Source of the DNA: Erythroxylum novogranatense
Taxonomy: Eukaryota > Streptophyta > Magnoliopsida > Malpighiales > Erythroxylaceae
Assembly: GCA_029891385.1 (NCBI GenBank)
Contig: CM057233.1
Coordinates: 51,228,063-51,292,062 of the forward strand
Length of the DNA: 64,000 bases
Direction of reading: 5' to 3'
In this document: in pieces, positions 11,586-22,827 of the stretch
How the letters are laid out: each line of letters opens with the position of its first letter
How positions within the stretch are numbered: position 1 is the stretch's first letter
The notes under the pieces: generated by a model
Database searches by the model: none
What the model saw: the letters and a program-made list of their open reading frames with translations, nothing else
What the model was told of the DNA's origin: nothing
Program-made: the position numbers and the translations under genes

Positions 11586-11706
11586 ATCGGCCTCTGCAAT
11601 CCTTAATTGGTAATAGCTTTGGTCTCAGATCCAATTTAGTGAACCCTGAGCTCCTACTGTCGATCAAATAAATCGTCAATCCTAGGCGGTGGATACTTAT
11701 TCTTCA

Positions 11707-12021
11707 TCACACCCGATTCAACCGCCTATAGTCAATGCACGCCTCTCTCGGCGTCCTCCTTTTCTTCACAAACGATGCAAGGGCTCCCCATGGCGAAACA
11801 CTCGGTCTAATAAATCCTTTATCCACTAGCTCCTGTAACTGAGCCTTAAGCTCTCTCAGTTCCACCGGTGCCATCCTATACGGAGGAATCGATATAGGAG
11901 CGGTACCGGGAACGAGATCAATCTCAAACTCTATCTCCCGCTCTGGCGGCAATCCCGGTAACTCCTCGGAAAATACATCCGGAAATTCCTTGATCACGGG
12001 AATATCCTCCAATCTACCCAA
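11707..12021 (-). pseudogene. Gyp-1 reverse transcriptase, N-terminal part
   Basis: A 104-codon segment with [41 protein letters not shown] and CIDYRRLN, the conserved N-terminal RT landmarks of plant chromoviruses. Between FVKK and CIDYR the expected KDG loop is altered (RRTPREA), consistent with paired small indels. The frame is lost after RRLNRV. Confidence 0.9.
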
Positions 12022-12221
12022 CTCGAATCCACTACAGAGCGGATAGGCTCACAACCTCCTGCATCAATCTCGGGGCACTTTCATAGAGGATATCATCCTC
12101 GCAGCACCGCTGACTAACTCCTCGAAACACCACTGGGGGGTGACCAGAGATTCCAATACAACCTCCTTGGTGTAATGATCCATGACCGCCCTATGTACTG
12201 ATCAACGATCTATCCCCAATA

Positions 12222-12995
12222 TCACATCAATCTCCTCGAGGCAAAATAATCAAATCGGCTTTTCAGGCTCGCTCGGTCGATCTGAACCTGACATCCCATA
12301 CAGACCTCTCCCAATACAGTCGTACTACCTAGAGGTGTACTCACCTCTAACCCACACTGTAACCTCTGCCTATCCCCATGCAGTCTACATGCTAAATGCG
12401 GTGCAATGAAGGAATGAGTGGATCCAGGATCCAACAATGCATATGCCTCAATACCAGAAATAAGAAGCATACCCGCAACAACATCCGGGGAATCCTGGGC
12501 CTCCTGCCGAGTCATGGCATAGACCCTAGCCTGTGACTGCTGTCTGCTCGGTCCCTCTGACCTCACTGCGGACCCCTCTGCTCGACCTCGGCCTCGGCCT
12601 CGGCCTCTCCATCCCGATCCACCACCACGACTCTGCTGGATCGTGGTATTGCTGCCTGATCTTCCAGTCATAGTAGACTGGGCTCCCAAAGTCTCTGGGC
12701 AGTTCCTCACTAGGTGGTCCATCGAACCACACCTCAAGCAGGCTCCAGACAGCCATCGACACTCTCCACTGTGTCTCTTGCCACAATGCTCACAAAAAGG
12801 AGCAGACTGCCCTGAAAATCTGGCACTGCCGCCACCACTAACAGTCTGTACAAATCTGCCCCTCTTCCCAAGATCAGTCTGTCTAGCCCCTCCTGCGGAT
12901 CTGAAGGGCCTACTCTGTCGCTTACTGAACCCTCTGCCAAGACTACCACGGCATCCTTTGGATCTCTTATGCGGGCCCCGATGGGTCTCGGTCAT
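12222..12995 (-). pseudogene. Gyp-1 gag C-terminus (zinc knuckles) and protease
   Basis: A 257-codon segment. A basic Arg/Gly-rich stretch is followed by two Cys/His boxes: a variant C68-C71-H75-C79 and a canonical CX2CX4HX4C knuckle at C86-C89-H94-C99. An RGRGRGRG linker comes next, then a retropepsin motif LLDPGSTHSF with catalytic D189. Asp-Pro-Gly in place of Asp-Ser/Thr-Gly is common in this clade. The knuckles bind genomic RNA and the protease would mature the polyprotein. The end at ~12222 is a frameshift before the RT linker. Confidence 0.88.
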
Positions 12996-13640
12996 ATCAT
13001 GTTGTCTCGTGAATGCTCTATCCTCACTGCTGCAGCCCTCAGTTCAATAAAATCCCATATTAGATCTAGCCAATAGGGTGCGGATCTCAGTTGAGTCCGC
13101 CCTCAAAACGTTGACACTTGTCGCCCTCGAAGCCATCGGTGAAGAAGCATATACCACTAACTCGTTGAACTGCACCTCATAATCGGCCACGGTCAACTGC
13201 CCCTATCTCAGCTCTAGGAACTCCTGTAACTTCATTTCCAGATAAATCTTGGGCATAAAGTTGTCCTTGAATGCCCTCAGAAAATCATCCCATGTCATTA
13301 GGCGGGCCTGGTGGTACTTGCCGGGCGATCCTCCACCACCGATCGCAGTAACCACAGGCGGAGAAATCGTGTAGTCGAACGCTCATCCGGTTCACATCCC
13401 ATCGATCGAGGACTCTCTCATCCTCTCTAGCCATCCTCGACCTCCGCAGGTCGGTTGCTACCATAGAAGTCAACCGCCCCCTGCTTGCGCAGTTGATCAT
13501 ATCTCCGTTCCCGTCTCACAGGAACTTGAGGAGGCAACTCCTCTGAATGAGGCACAGGAGACTCCCTACTAGCTCTTACCGATTCTAGGTCAGCTGGTTG
13601 TTCCACTCGATCTCCCAGTATGGATGACCTAAAACAGACA
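12996..13640 (-). pseudogene. Gyp-1 gag capsid region, broken
   Basis: In pieces of different frames the minus strand encodes typical Retrotrans_gag landmarks: a GSNRPAE-like start (~13450), a WDDFL/FKDNF/MPKIYLEMKLQEFLELR helix (~13205-13290) and LTVADYEVQFNELVVYA (~13140-13195). A stop replaces the residue after LELR near 13203. At least two frame changes separate the fragments. Capsid would form the virus-like particle. No continuous ORF remains. Confidence 0.75.
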
Positions 13641-13714
13641 AGAAATTCCGATCAGTTCTGCTATTCTTACAGTAATTCAAGCCTAAATTACACTATGCCC
13701 AAAACATGCCAAAC

Positions 13715-13730
13715 TTGGCTCTGATACCAC
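13715..13730 (-). other. Gyp-1 primer-binding site (initiator-Met tRNA)
   Basis: Minus-strand TGGTATCAGAGCCAAG lies five bases inside the 5' LTR end. It matches the complement of the plant initiator-Met tRNA 3' end. It shows that 13735-15921 is the 5' LTR. Confidence 0.92.
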
Positions 13731-13734
13731 TTAA

Positions 13735-15921
13735 TGTAGCGCCCCCTCATCGTAGGATACACATCGGGAAACCCGAAGGTCGCTCCGATACAAATCCCAC
13801 GATGAAGGTGCACCACCAGAACATTTCCCAATAATATCCACATGGCATCGCAATAATTTAAAACCATAACATAACGCAATATTAGAAACCGCTAAATTTT
13901 AAAATCATAACATCAATCTGATACAGTCATCCAGCAACAGAATAGACAAGTCTACCAGTCCCCTAAACAAAACCAAAAAGGAAACTGATACAAACATCTA
14001 TCCTCAGTCATCCTCAAAATCCAACCCAGCTGACCGACCTGTGTGCCATCGCTTCTCCTGCCAGCACGCTCGCACGGTAGGAAAAGGCTATCTCCGGAGC
14101 TAGGGGTCTATTCTATTAGTCCTGAAAAATAGGTTGCAATTTTGGGTGAGTTTGCGAACTCAGTGAGAAACCATCATCGATGGTTCACTCAAATCATGCA
14201 TTACGCAAATTGCGTACAGCACGGCACAGTAGTATTCAGTTAACAGTATTATATAACAATTTACAGTAGTTTATAACAGTTTACAGTATTTTACAACAGT
14301 GTACAGTATCAGTGACAATATTACAGTAGCATAGAACAGTTTATAGTATCACATCACAATTTACAGTAAATCATGGCATCACACAGTTCATTAATCATCA
14401 CACAATGTGGCAATTCAATCAGTCATGTATATAATGCATATGAGACTCTTTCCAGTTATTCAGTATTGTGCCCAAGTGCTCGGTCAGTGTTCAGTGGGGG
14501 ACGCGTCGAGATTTCTCCCTCGGACTAGGCCCGATCTGAAAGATTCGAGCTCGAGGCTCTTTTCAGTGATAATAGCAACTTGGGTCACATTCCATTATCT
14601 GATCATGCATTTATGCATGCAATGCAATGTTCGATAATTCAAGATTGATGATTGATGTATGGCTATAAAGCCCGATATTGTATTTCTCATAACATACAAT
14701 GATTCAGTCGATAATCCAATCCAATCGATCTGATGAAAGTGATCATGCAATTTCACAGTCTAATACAGTAGAGGCATACCATCCCTTCAGAATTGCCATC
14801 TTCGCCGCGACCTATGTCCGCTCGTCATGACGATATCGGGCCGCTTCGCCAGGCGGAAAACCGCCGCCAAGGCGTCGTCCTCTTTGCCGCTTGTCACGAC
14901 GTAAGTCAGAAGGCTCGTCGCGACGTATCTCCAGGCGCTCGCCGCTGCGACGAGCGCAGCGAGTCGCGGCGAACACTAAATTTATTCGCCATGGCGAGCC
15001 GCACGCGTCGTCACGACGCATGCGACACGCCACCACCTTCTTCTCCGATCGATTTTTCACCATTAATGCTATTTAAAACCTCTATTAACACTCTAACCAC
15101 TCAATCTAACCCAATAAATTCCATAAATACTTGAAACAACTACTAATAACAACATTAAAGCCTTAAACACTTACCAATCACGCTCAAATCCACAAATCTC
15201 TAAGAGTCGCCGTAAACCCTAAATCTTTCAAACTCCACGATAACTCACTCCAATCCTTCTCAACCTTCATCAATCACAATAAATCAGTTAGGCTAGCACA
15301 ATGAGAAGAAACCATAAGGAAGAATCGATTAAACTCACCAATAGGGAAGAAATCGAAATCACCGTGGAGAAGGGAGAAGAAGAAATGCCTCAGGTAACTT
15401 TCCCAAATCTCAAACCTAGGCTATATATATAGACCTAAGTCTTCAAATCAGTCCAAATTTCAGTCTCTAAATTTCAATGGCTCACATTTTAATTCCCTAA
15501 TAGTATAACCCTAATATTTCCTTTGCTATTGGACAATTATTTCGATCTTATCTGATCGATCATCACACTCCAAAATTTCCGGTCCGGGCATTTTCTCCCG
15601 AATTTCTCGAATATTTCTCATAGACCACTATCAGTTGCCAATCACTCTTAGACTATTCTAAATCAGTCATTCGGGCTCACTTACTCTTAATTCCTCAATC
15701 AATTACAATCCAAATACCCAATACCACAATCCAATCGCCTTACTCACAATTAAGTGCCGAAAAATCATGAATGCATGTACCTATGTATAAATGCATATGC
15801 AATAAACCTGTTCCTCTATAATCAGAGGCCAGTAACATGGTCAATCGATGAATGCAATGAAACCTATCAGTCTGATCCATAATTAACAAAATGCCCTTGC
15901 TAACAGTAACGGGATGTTACA
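13735..15921 (-). repeat. Gyp-1 5' LTR (2187 bp)
   Basis: Matches 6265-9073 except for a ~650 bp deletion near 14785, joining 'gaggcatacc' to 'atcccttcag'. It retains the TATA box (15421), the CpG-rich block and the mini-hairpin (14547). Many mismatches to its partner involve cagt versus cgat words. Confidence 0.92.
15421..15432 (-). promoter_or_regulatory. TATA box of Gyp-1 5' LTR
   Basis: ctatatatatag, identical in context to 8574-8585. This is the copy that would drive full-length Gyp-1 RNA. Confidence 0.55.
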
Positions 15922-15926
15922 CATGC
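15922..15926. repeat. Gyp-1 target-site duplication (right)
   Basis: catgc, equal to 6260-6264. Five-base duplications are normal for LTR-retrotransposon integrases. Confidence 0.9.
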
Positions 15927-16310
15927 TTTTGAGTCCTCTTGAAAATTATAGATATGTCTTTTATCTTTCCAATGATACGAACTTTGTTAAATTTGGAGCT
16001 CAGAGTCAAAAGATATGAAGGTTAGAAGTTAGGAGGTCAGGATCGCACGAGTGATCGACCGCACGCGCTCCAGCGCCCTCCCGCTTGTCGATCGGCCTGC
16101 GGGGTCGATTTTTGGCCGACCAACCTCTCTTCCTTCTTTTGGACATAGCTTGTTCGTTCGACCTCCGATCGACCCGATTTTTAAAGCGTTGGATTCCTAA
16201 GATATTTTTTCTATTTTTCCATGTCTTTAGATTGATCAGTTTTGGCTTTAAATTGAAAAAGGTTGATTAGATCAAAGTAAGATGATTGGTTGTAAAAGTT
16301 TGAACAGTGT

Positions 16311-16745
16311 TCAGTATTTTGAAGATATCTCGATCGGTAGAGCTTCGATTGAGTAGATTATTTTTAAAAATTAAATTAGAGACATGGATCTACAATTTAT
16401 TTGAAGGATCTGATCGGCAATTTAGCCTCTAAGACTTTCAATTTCGGATCGAAGTTAAGTGTAGTGTTTAGTCTCAGTTTTGTAATGGTATGAACAGACT
16501 TCAGTATTTTGGAGATATCTGGAGCTATAGAGCTCCAATACATCGAATTATTTTTGAAAATTAAACTAGAGATATGGGGCTACAAATGTTATGAAGGAGC
16601 TGATAAAAAATTTAGCCTCTAAGACTTTCAATTTCTGGAGTGAAGCTCGATGTAGTGTTCAGCCTCTGGTCTGAAGCACAGACTTCAGTATTTTGGAGAT
16701 ATCTTGAGCTATAGAGCTCCGATCGATCTGATTCTTGAAGCGATG
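16311..16745 (+). repeat. Three ~187 bp repeats around 'tcagtattttggagatatct'
   Basis: Copies start at 16311, 16501 and 16685 (spacings 190 and 184). Each continues into 'tagagct(c/t)c(a/g)at...' and 'ttaaact(a)gagatatgg(g)ctacaa' type text. They lie directly upstream of the TATA box. Related single copies occur in Gyp-3 (~42505 and ~48910) and the relic at ~56705. Confidence 0.65.
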
Positions 16746-16947
16746 GATTCTTAAGACATAGAGGGACATTTATCTAGAAGAAATTCTTGTTAAATTACTT
16801 CATTTACCTGATCTAAATAAGGAGACAAGATATCAGTTTTTAAGGCAAAAAGGAAGGGCAATTTTGAAAGTTTATTTAAGAAGTTAAGTTAGAAGGCTTA
16901 CATGGAGGGACAATTAGGTCATTTACCATTCATTAAATGACATGGCA

Positions 16948-16956
16948 CTATAAAAG
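16948..16956 (+). promoter_or_regulatory. TATA box of Gyp-T LTR, unit 2
   Basis: ctataaaag in the same context as 2511-2519, followed by the purine-rich leader. Confidence 0.6.
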
Positions 16957-18984
16957 CAAGTGGGCTGTCATTCTTCCCTTGTTGAAGCACGATACAAAAA
17001 AGCAAAACAAAAGAAGAAAAGAACAAGAGAAAGAAGAGAGAAGGGAGAGCAAGTTTTCGGATCAGTGAAGGAGAAAGAAAAGAGAGAGAGCTAGGGTTTG
17101 ATTTTTAGGGGTCTTCAAGCAAGCTCCCTATGTTGATTCAAGAGAGAAAAAGGTGGAGAATGAAGAGAGCTCCATTATGAACCAAGAAAATCCGAAATTG
17201 GAGAAGATGAAGGTAAGAGTCGATTTTCGATCTTTGATCTTTTAGAGAGTTTTTGGTTTAGATACCTTGGAATTGGTATGGGTTTGTGAATTCTAAAGTC
17301 AATTTTGGAGATTACATGTTTTAATGGAATCAATTTTGGATGGAAATTAATTAGGGTTATGCCTAATTTTGTGAATTGGGGATTTTGAAAATTGGTGATT
17401 TAGATAGCTTGATTATATGTGGGATTAGTGTTTTCTAAGTTCAATTTTAAGGATTCTGTTATTTATGAGGTTGAATTTGTGTGAAATTGGTGTAGGGATT
17501 TTTCAATTGGAAGAATAAAAGAAGAAATGGTCAAATTGAAGCATTGGACAAGCTTCAAGCATGGAAATGAGGTGGGTACCTGTTTATAATAGAATTTATA
17601 AGCCACTACTGCTTTCTTTAAACAAAGAGATTTTCTGATTTCAATTGCATCATAAATGTTGCATCATTGTATGAATGATTTGAAAAATCATTATTGATTC
17701 AATACATGAACTTTTGATGAATTGCAAAATACATTTGTGTTATGCCTCGAAAATTCCATGGCATTTCGTATATTCGAAAAAGAGCATTCGATAAATTGAT
17801 TTAAGTATGATTATGTGGTTGTGATTGGGCAAGAGAGAACCTGTTTCATTAGTCTCGTGCACGATGACCCATAGCCTTCTCCCGACTGCCCGCTTGAGGG
17901 CACGAGATCTTGAGAAATCGGACTCGTTGTGTTACGGTGTAAACCGTTGTGTTTAAGGAACTCTCGAGCCATTATGTGTGCATTTGCATTGTGAAGTGAT
18001 ATGATTGATGCATCCATGTTTTGGAAATTGTGATTTCGACTACTGCGAGAAAAGAACTTTTGAAAATGTGCTTTATGGGTTTTGAAACAAAGTTTCTGCA
18101 AGAAAAGAAAAGAAAAGCGTTTTTTTTAGGTTTTGCTTATTTATTTGTTATAAACTGTTACCCACGGGCTATAAGCTCACCCCCCTTCATTCCCATCCAC
18201 AGGTGATGAGAAGAAGATCGGGTAAAGAAAATTGAAGGTTTTTGTTTGTATGTGTGCATATTGTTTTATTTGTAAGTTAGATTGTTGTTGAGAATTTTGC
18301 GATCATTGGATTTGTGTACATATTCGGATTTTGGATATTGATGTTGTATTATGGCTTGGAAATGCCATTAATATCTCGTAAGCATTTATTACATGATGTA
18401 AATGAGTTATGGATTTTGTGTATGCAATTGGGTATATGATTGTGAGGGTTGGTCTGAATTATTTAAAGTGCTAACTGTTTGAGAATTGATGGTATTTAAT
18501 TTGGAATGTGTGCGATTTTATGGAAATGAAAAGTGAGGGTTTAAATCGATGAGATATGATTGTATATGAAGAAGCAAATAAATTGAGTTTTAGTGCGAAT
18601 GATTTCAATTGGATATTGAAGTCACTTTGTAAGAGATGGAATGAAAATGGAAAAGAAAGAAAGAAAAAAAAAGGTTATACTGGATTTGATTGGTTTAGAT
18701 TAGATGTTTTAAGATTTCCAACGCGATGCTTTGCCTAAAATATTTGTTCACGGATATCGAAAATTGGCCTCGATTCGATTTGATCCGAAGTTTGCTTCGT
18801 TTTGATTTGCTTCTGATTGTTTCGCTTTAAGATTGGATTTGCTTCGTGTTATAAATACCATTATTCACTTTCGCTTATGATTTTGCTTCCGCCTTATGTT
18901 CCTTTCTTTCGATTTCGCTTTGGTTTCAACCATTTTTGTTATGCTTTTCCGGTTGGGATCCGATTTTCTGATCGGGTCCCAACA

Positions 18985-20205
18985 GTTTATAAATCCTTGT
19001 CAATCCTCTATTGCCCATGATTGTGATTCACCATATGATTATAACAAAAACTGATTTTTTGTATGCCCCTATCGTGGTCTGCACGTTTTTTTCCTCACAT
19101 TACCACACATATTGATAGCGATTCTACTCCATTTTTCCAGTATTTGCCTCTTCTTCTAATGCAACATCCTATCATGATCATTGAATTCGTGTATTTGGAG
19201 TGCATTTACTCTACCCCTTTTTATTTATCATATTTTCCATAACCGCATGCATACATACAATCCAAACCTATGCGCATATTTAACTTTCTCCATACTACAC
19301 ATTATGTATCACGTATCATCATTTGTAAAGTCATGCTCCTAATATTTCATCGTCCATATGTATATTTTTAATCCATTTAGAATTATAGATGCAGAATCAT
19401 CAAGAATTGTAATCTCATTATCACAAACATATTATTACACTAAATCTTTCAAATCCACGTCTATCCTTTCACAGTCATATTTCTTTTGATCGGGCTTGTA
19501 CACTTTAATCTCATCATTTCTGCTTCTTCCTAACAACTTCTCTATCTCATTCTAAGGTAGAACATTTCGATACAATATCGATATCTCATAATAAACACCA
19601 ACAACTATATCTATCTTGTTAAACCATGTACTTTTTCTCATTTCCAATCATCCCCATTTATCGGACCTACAAGTCAGAATCATAAATGCCTAGTCATCCT
19701 TGAGCTTTTGATCAAACATAGACATATTGTTATGCTAAATCATAACTCTTATCACTTTTAACCAATATTCTTCTCATGTCCAGATTTGACCTCTGTAGGC
19801 TATAGCAAACTTCGTTTTCTTTTAACACACTTTATACACTTTAAGTCTCATTATTCATTTAGATATCACTTCTTTCCTAAATTATCCCATGCCAATGTAT
19901 TCACATTCATATCACATTCGAGGGTTTATAACTACAGTATCATATGGATATCATTATCCATTTTTTTTCTTTTCCCATTCTTAATTGCCCATAAACCTTT
20001 GTTGTCTCATATTCTGACATATCATCACTTTTCTCACACTTAAACACTTAACCCATGCTCATGCATATAACTCATACTCATACCACTCAGACTTGGGATT
20101 AGTTGCCATGGTCTGCTACGACATGACTTAAATGCATGTAACTTGACCCATGTTTCAGAAAATGCCCATATAAGTTCATACTTCTGGGCTCTGATACTAC
20201 CTAAA
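18985..20205 (-). pseudogene. Gyp-2 internal remnant next to its 5' LTR
   Basis: No open frame is seen. Read on the minus strand from 20205, it starts with a PBS-like TATCAGAGCCC, then text very like the start of the Gyp-3 internal region at 45848 (shared 'ATGGGCATTTT' and 'TCAAGTTAC.TGCAT'). It is therefore 5' internal sequence of a related chromovirus, heavily decayed. The left edge is the end of the Gyp-T array, so Gyp-T probably inserted into Gyp-2 and the rest of Gyp-2 lies left of the window. Confidence 0.65.
20187..20201 (-). other. Gyp-2 primer-binding site, mutated
   Basis: Minus-strand GTAGTATCAGAGCCC, four bases from the LTR. It is one substitution away from the initiator-Met match TGGTATCAGAGCC. 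Confidence 0.8.
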
Positions 20206-20883
20206 TGTAACACCCCACTTTCGCATGACCCAAACCCGACATTGATGGTGATATCTGAGTCCGTGCCCTGCGAGGGTGGCGTGCTACATCGTTCAGTCAC
20301 AACTCAGTATATTTTTTTTCTTGATAACATAAACATACACTATGCGGGAAATAATTAACATACACACTCACCGGTAAATACAATGGCCATAAGGGCCCTT
20401 TTCATAAATACAAATTATTTCAGTCTGTTGCCTTACAAATTGACCTAATCAGTAATACAAAAATTCAGAAAATACAATTTTATCAGAGACTAATGCAGAC
20501 GCGAACTGATCCCGACCTCTTCTCTCACTCACAAGCAGATGCTATACGCCCGTTGCCTAACAGGGTATTCTTCTGGGCCCTGAAAAATAATTGCAAATTT
20601 TGGGTGAGTTTTGCGAACTCAGTCAGTGACTATCATCGATGGTTCACCCAGTCACATAACACAATTTGCATACATTAAACTTTATTTCATAAAGCACATT
20701 CACAATATTTCACATTGACACAACTATAGAATTTCACATTCATATTTTTCAAATTTGATACATGCATATGAGATGCACTTTCCATTTATTATTTTGCTAT
20801 GACCGAGTGCCTAAACTGTCCCTTGTAGGGCTCATTAATAACTGTCCCTTATCCGTTGGTGGATACAGGGCTCATTAAACGTT

Positions 20884-20949
20884 GAGCCTGAGGCTCTGAA
20901 TCACATATGAGCTCAAAGCTCGTTTTCACTCTCGTTGAGCTTAAAGCTC
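20884..20949. repeat. Mini-hairpin cluster A in Gyp-2 LTR
   Basis: Three 13-mers with a 5-bp stem and 3-nt loop: GAGCC-TGA-GGCTC (20884), GAGCT-CAA-AGCTC (20909) and GAGCT-TAA-AGCTC (20937). Starts are 25 and 28 bases apart. Stem sequences are kept while loops differ. Confidence 0.75.
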
Positions 20950-21274
20950 TGCTCGGTGGCGACTTTGGTCACAACAGCCCTTATATTTCATGCACTTATG
21001 CCATGTGGTGCAGCAATCACTTCCACTCACTTTCACATATTATCGGACCGTAGTCCGACTCGTATCAAACACTTCACACTGATTTCATTATTTCACATTG
21101 CTCAAAATATCAAATGATCACATAAGCAACACTTTTATTTTTCACATAAGCATAAGGCATTAATCAAGTAACTTTAATCGAATGCATATGAGATGCTCAT
21201 GTGATACTTTTCCAATTTATTACGGTGTTGTGACCGAGCGCCTAAACTATCCCAATATGGGCGTATTAATCGTT

Positions 21275-21333
21275 GAGCCTGAGGCTCTGAATCACTGTGG
21301 GCTCGAAGCCCAAATACATTGAGCTTTTAGCTC
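21275..21333. repeat. Mini-hairpin cluster B in Gyp-2 LTR
   Basis: Three more 13-mers: GAGCC-TGA-GGCTC (21275), GGGCT-CGA-AGCCC (21299) and GAGCT-TTT-AGCTC (21321). GGGCT/AGCCC is a compensated change relative to GAGCT/AGCTC. The cluster is flanked by 'gtgaccgag' and 'ggtcacaac', which may close a larger stem. Confidence 0.75.
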
Positions 21334-22159
21334 TCGGTGGCAGCTCCGGTCACAACTATCATTATCTGATCATGCATTCATACATGGAATGCACATGTCA
21401 CAATGAAGTAGTTCATACATCACAATCAATCACAATTTATCACATCTCCAGCAAATAGTTCACAAATTCACATACAAGTAGCACTTCTATGTCATAGCTC
21501 CCCAATACATCGGACCTTCTGTCCGGAATCCATAATTAGAAATAATTCACAAAACCCACTATTATTCGCCACAGTATTCTAAACAAATAATAATTGAGAG
21601 AAGCGTCTAGGTCACTCACCAATAGCTTCCGAAGCTAATGCCTGGAAGTCTCAGCAACATCTGTGGGTTGAAATTCCAAGTGTGCCTCTATAACAGTGAA
21701 AATATTCAAACATTACCAAATGTACAATCAGAAATATTTAATAATGCACATGTAGCAATTAAAATGTGTACAATGCATGTTCGTGACATTCCCAGTACTA
21801 TTGCAAAAATTCTCATCACAAAATGTTCCTCTAAATTTTAGAAACTCATTGACACCAAAATCACTTAATTCGGACCTCTGTAGGTCCAATTATTCACAAA
21901 ATACTGACCAGAGAAATAATTACTCGGTCCTCTAACTTTGACCTAATCAAACCACGTCAATTTCATCTTTAAAAATTCTCAATTTCTCATAGAAATGAAA
22001 TTAAATATTTCACGAATCCGATGCCTCGAGAATTAGGTCAATTGGAGATCTGATGAACAAATTATTCACAAAAGAATGATAAAAAGGTCAAATTAGAAGA
22101 AAGAGTTACAATTCAAAGAAAATCACATTTGCACCTATTTCCCTCTCTTCTTTCACAAA

Positions 22160-22822
22160 AGCTAACTTTTCACACAAGTGTCGAAATGTGACAAATTTGG
22201 TCTCATTGGAAAGATCACAGAAAACTCTACAAATTCCATGAAGGACTCACAAACCAATTTCACTCCTAAGGGTATCAAAAAAGCAAATCAAAGTTTCTGC
22301 CAAATCACAAATTTCCAAAACAGTGCATCGTTCTTCTAAAGTCATAAATTCTTATCCCCTTAGCCATAAATTCTATACTTTATGTCAATGGAAAGATAAA
22401 AAAGCCACCTACAACTTTCATGAAGGACAGAAAAATTAATTTGACCTCTAAGGGGATCAAAAACCACTCTGAAGTTTCTGTCCACTAATGATCATGCCAA
22501 ATAGTCACAAAAACTTCAAAAATCATAACTTCCTATTACTTTTGCCAAAAATTCTAAGCTTTATAGAAAAAGAAAGATCAGAACATCTTCCACAATTTTC
22601 ATGAACAACTTGGAAGCAAATTCAACCTCTAAATAGATCAATTTCTCAATCAAAGTTTCTGCCCTGCATATGCCATCCTAACAGTACCACAATCTTCTCA
22701 AACTCATAACTTCCTATCCCATTGTCCAAAAATTCCATACTTTATAACAATAAATAGATCAGAAAACATGCTACAATTCTCATGAAGGACTTAAAAGCAA
22801 ATTCTATCTCTAACTAGGTCCA
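22160..22822 (-). repeat. ~179 bp tandem modules in Gyp-2 LTR
   Basis: The block 'cataa.ttcctatc...ccaaaaattc.atactttat...gaaagatcagaa...ctacaa.tttcatgaagga' recurs near 22160, 22345, 22523 and 22702 (spacings about 179). It continues after Cop-1 near 32607 and 32809. On the minus strand it corresponds to the Gyp-T modules (800-1721). Confidence 0.7.
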
Positions 22823-22827
22823 ATTCT

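Larger units (their letters stand above)
6265..15921 (-). mobile_element. Gyp-1: full-length chromovirus (Tekay/Del-like Ty3/Gypsy)
   Basis: Two LTRs (6265-9073 and 13735-15921) share TGTAACATCCC...GGGGCGCTACA termini in minus orientation. Target duplications CATGC lie at 6260-6264 and 15922-15926. An initiator-Met PBS sits inside the right LTR and a PPT inside the left one, so the element reads right to left. Internal order is gag, protease, RT, RNase H, integrase and chromodomain, as in chromoviruses. The chromodomain and the [15 protein letters not shown] motifs suit the Tekay (Del) clade. Gag and pol carry several frameshifts and stops, so the copy is not obviously autonomous as read. Confidence 0.93.
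15927..18984 (+). repeat. Gyp-T LTR, unit 2, right part
   Basis: Continues the LTR interrupted at 6264 and ends ...GGGTCCCAACA at 18984. It contains the last ~180 bp module (~15945), a CpG-rich stretch at ~16030-16160 absent from unit 1, three spaced copies of a 'tcagtatttt.gagatatct' block, a TATA box at 16948 and a possible splice donor at ~17212. After removing insertions, LTR length is about 4.26 kb. Confidence 0.9.
20206..22827 (-). repeat. Gyp-2 5' LTR, part 1 of 3
   Basis: Begins TGTAACACCCC on the plus strand. The far end of the same LTR is GGGATGTTACA at 39362. It is interrupted at 22828 by Cop-1. It includes two mini-hairpin clusters (20884-20949 and 21275-21333) within a duplicated ~420 bp segment, and several ~179 bp modules (22160-22822). 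Confidence 0.85.
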
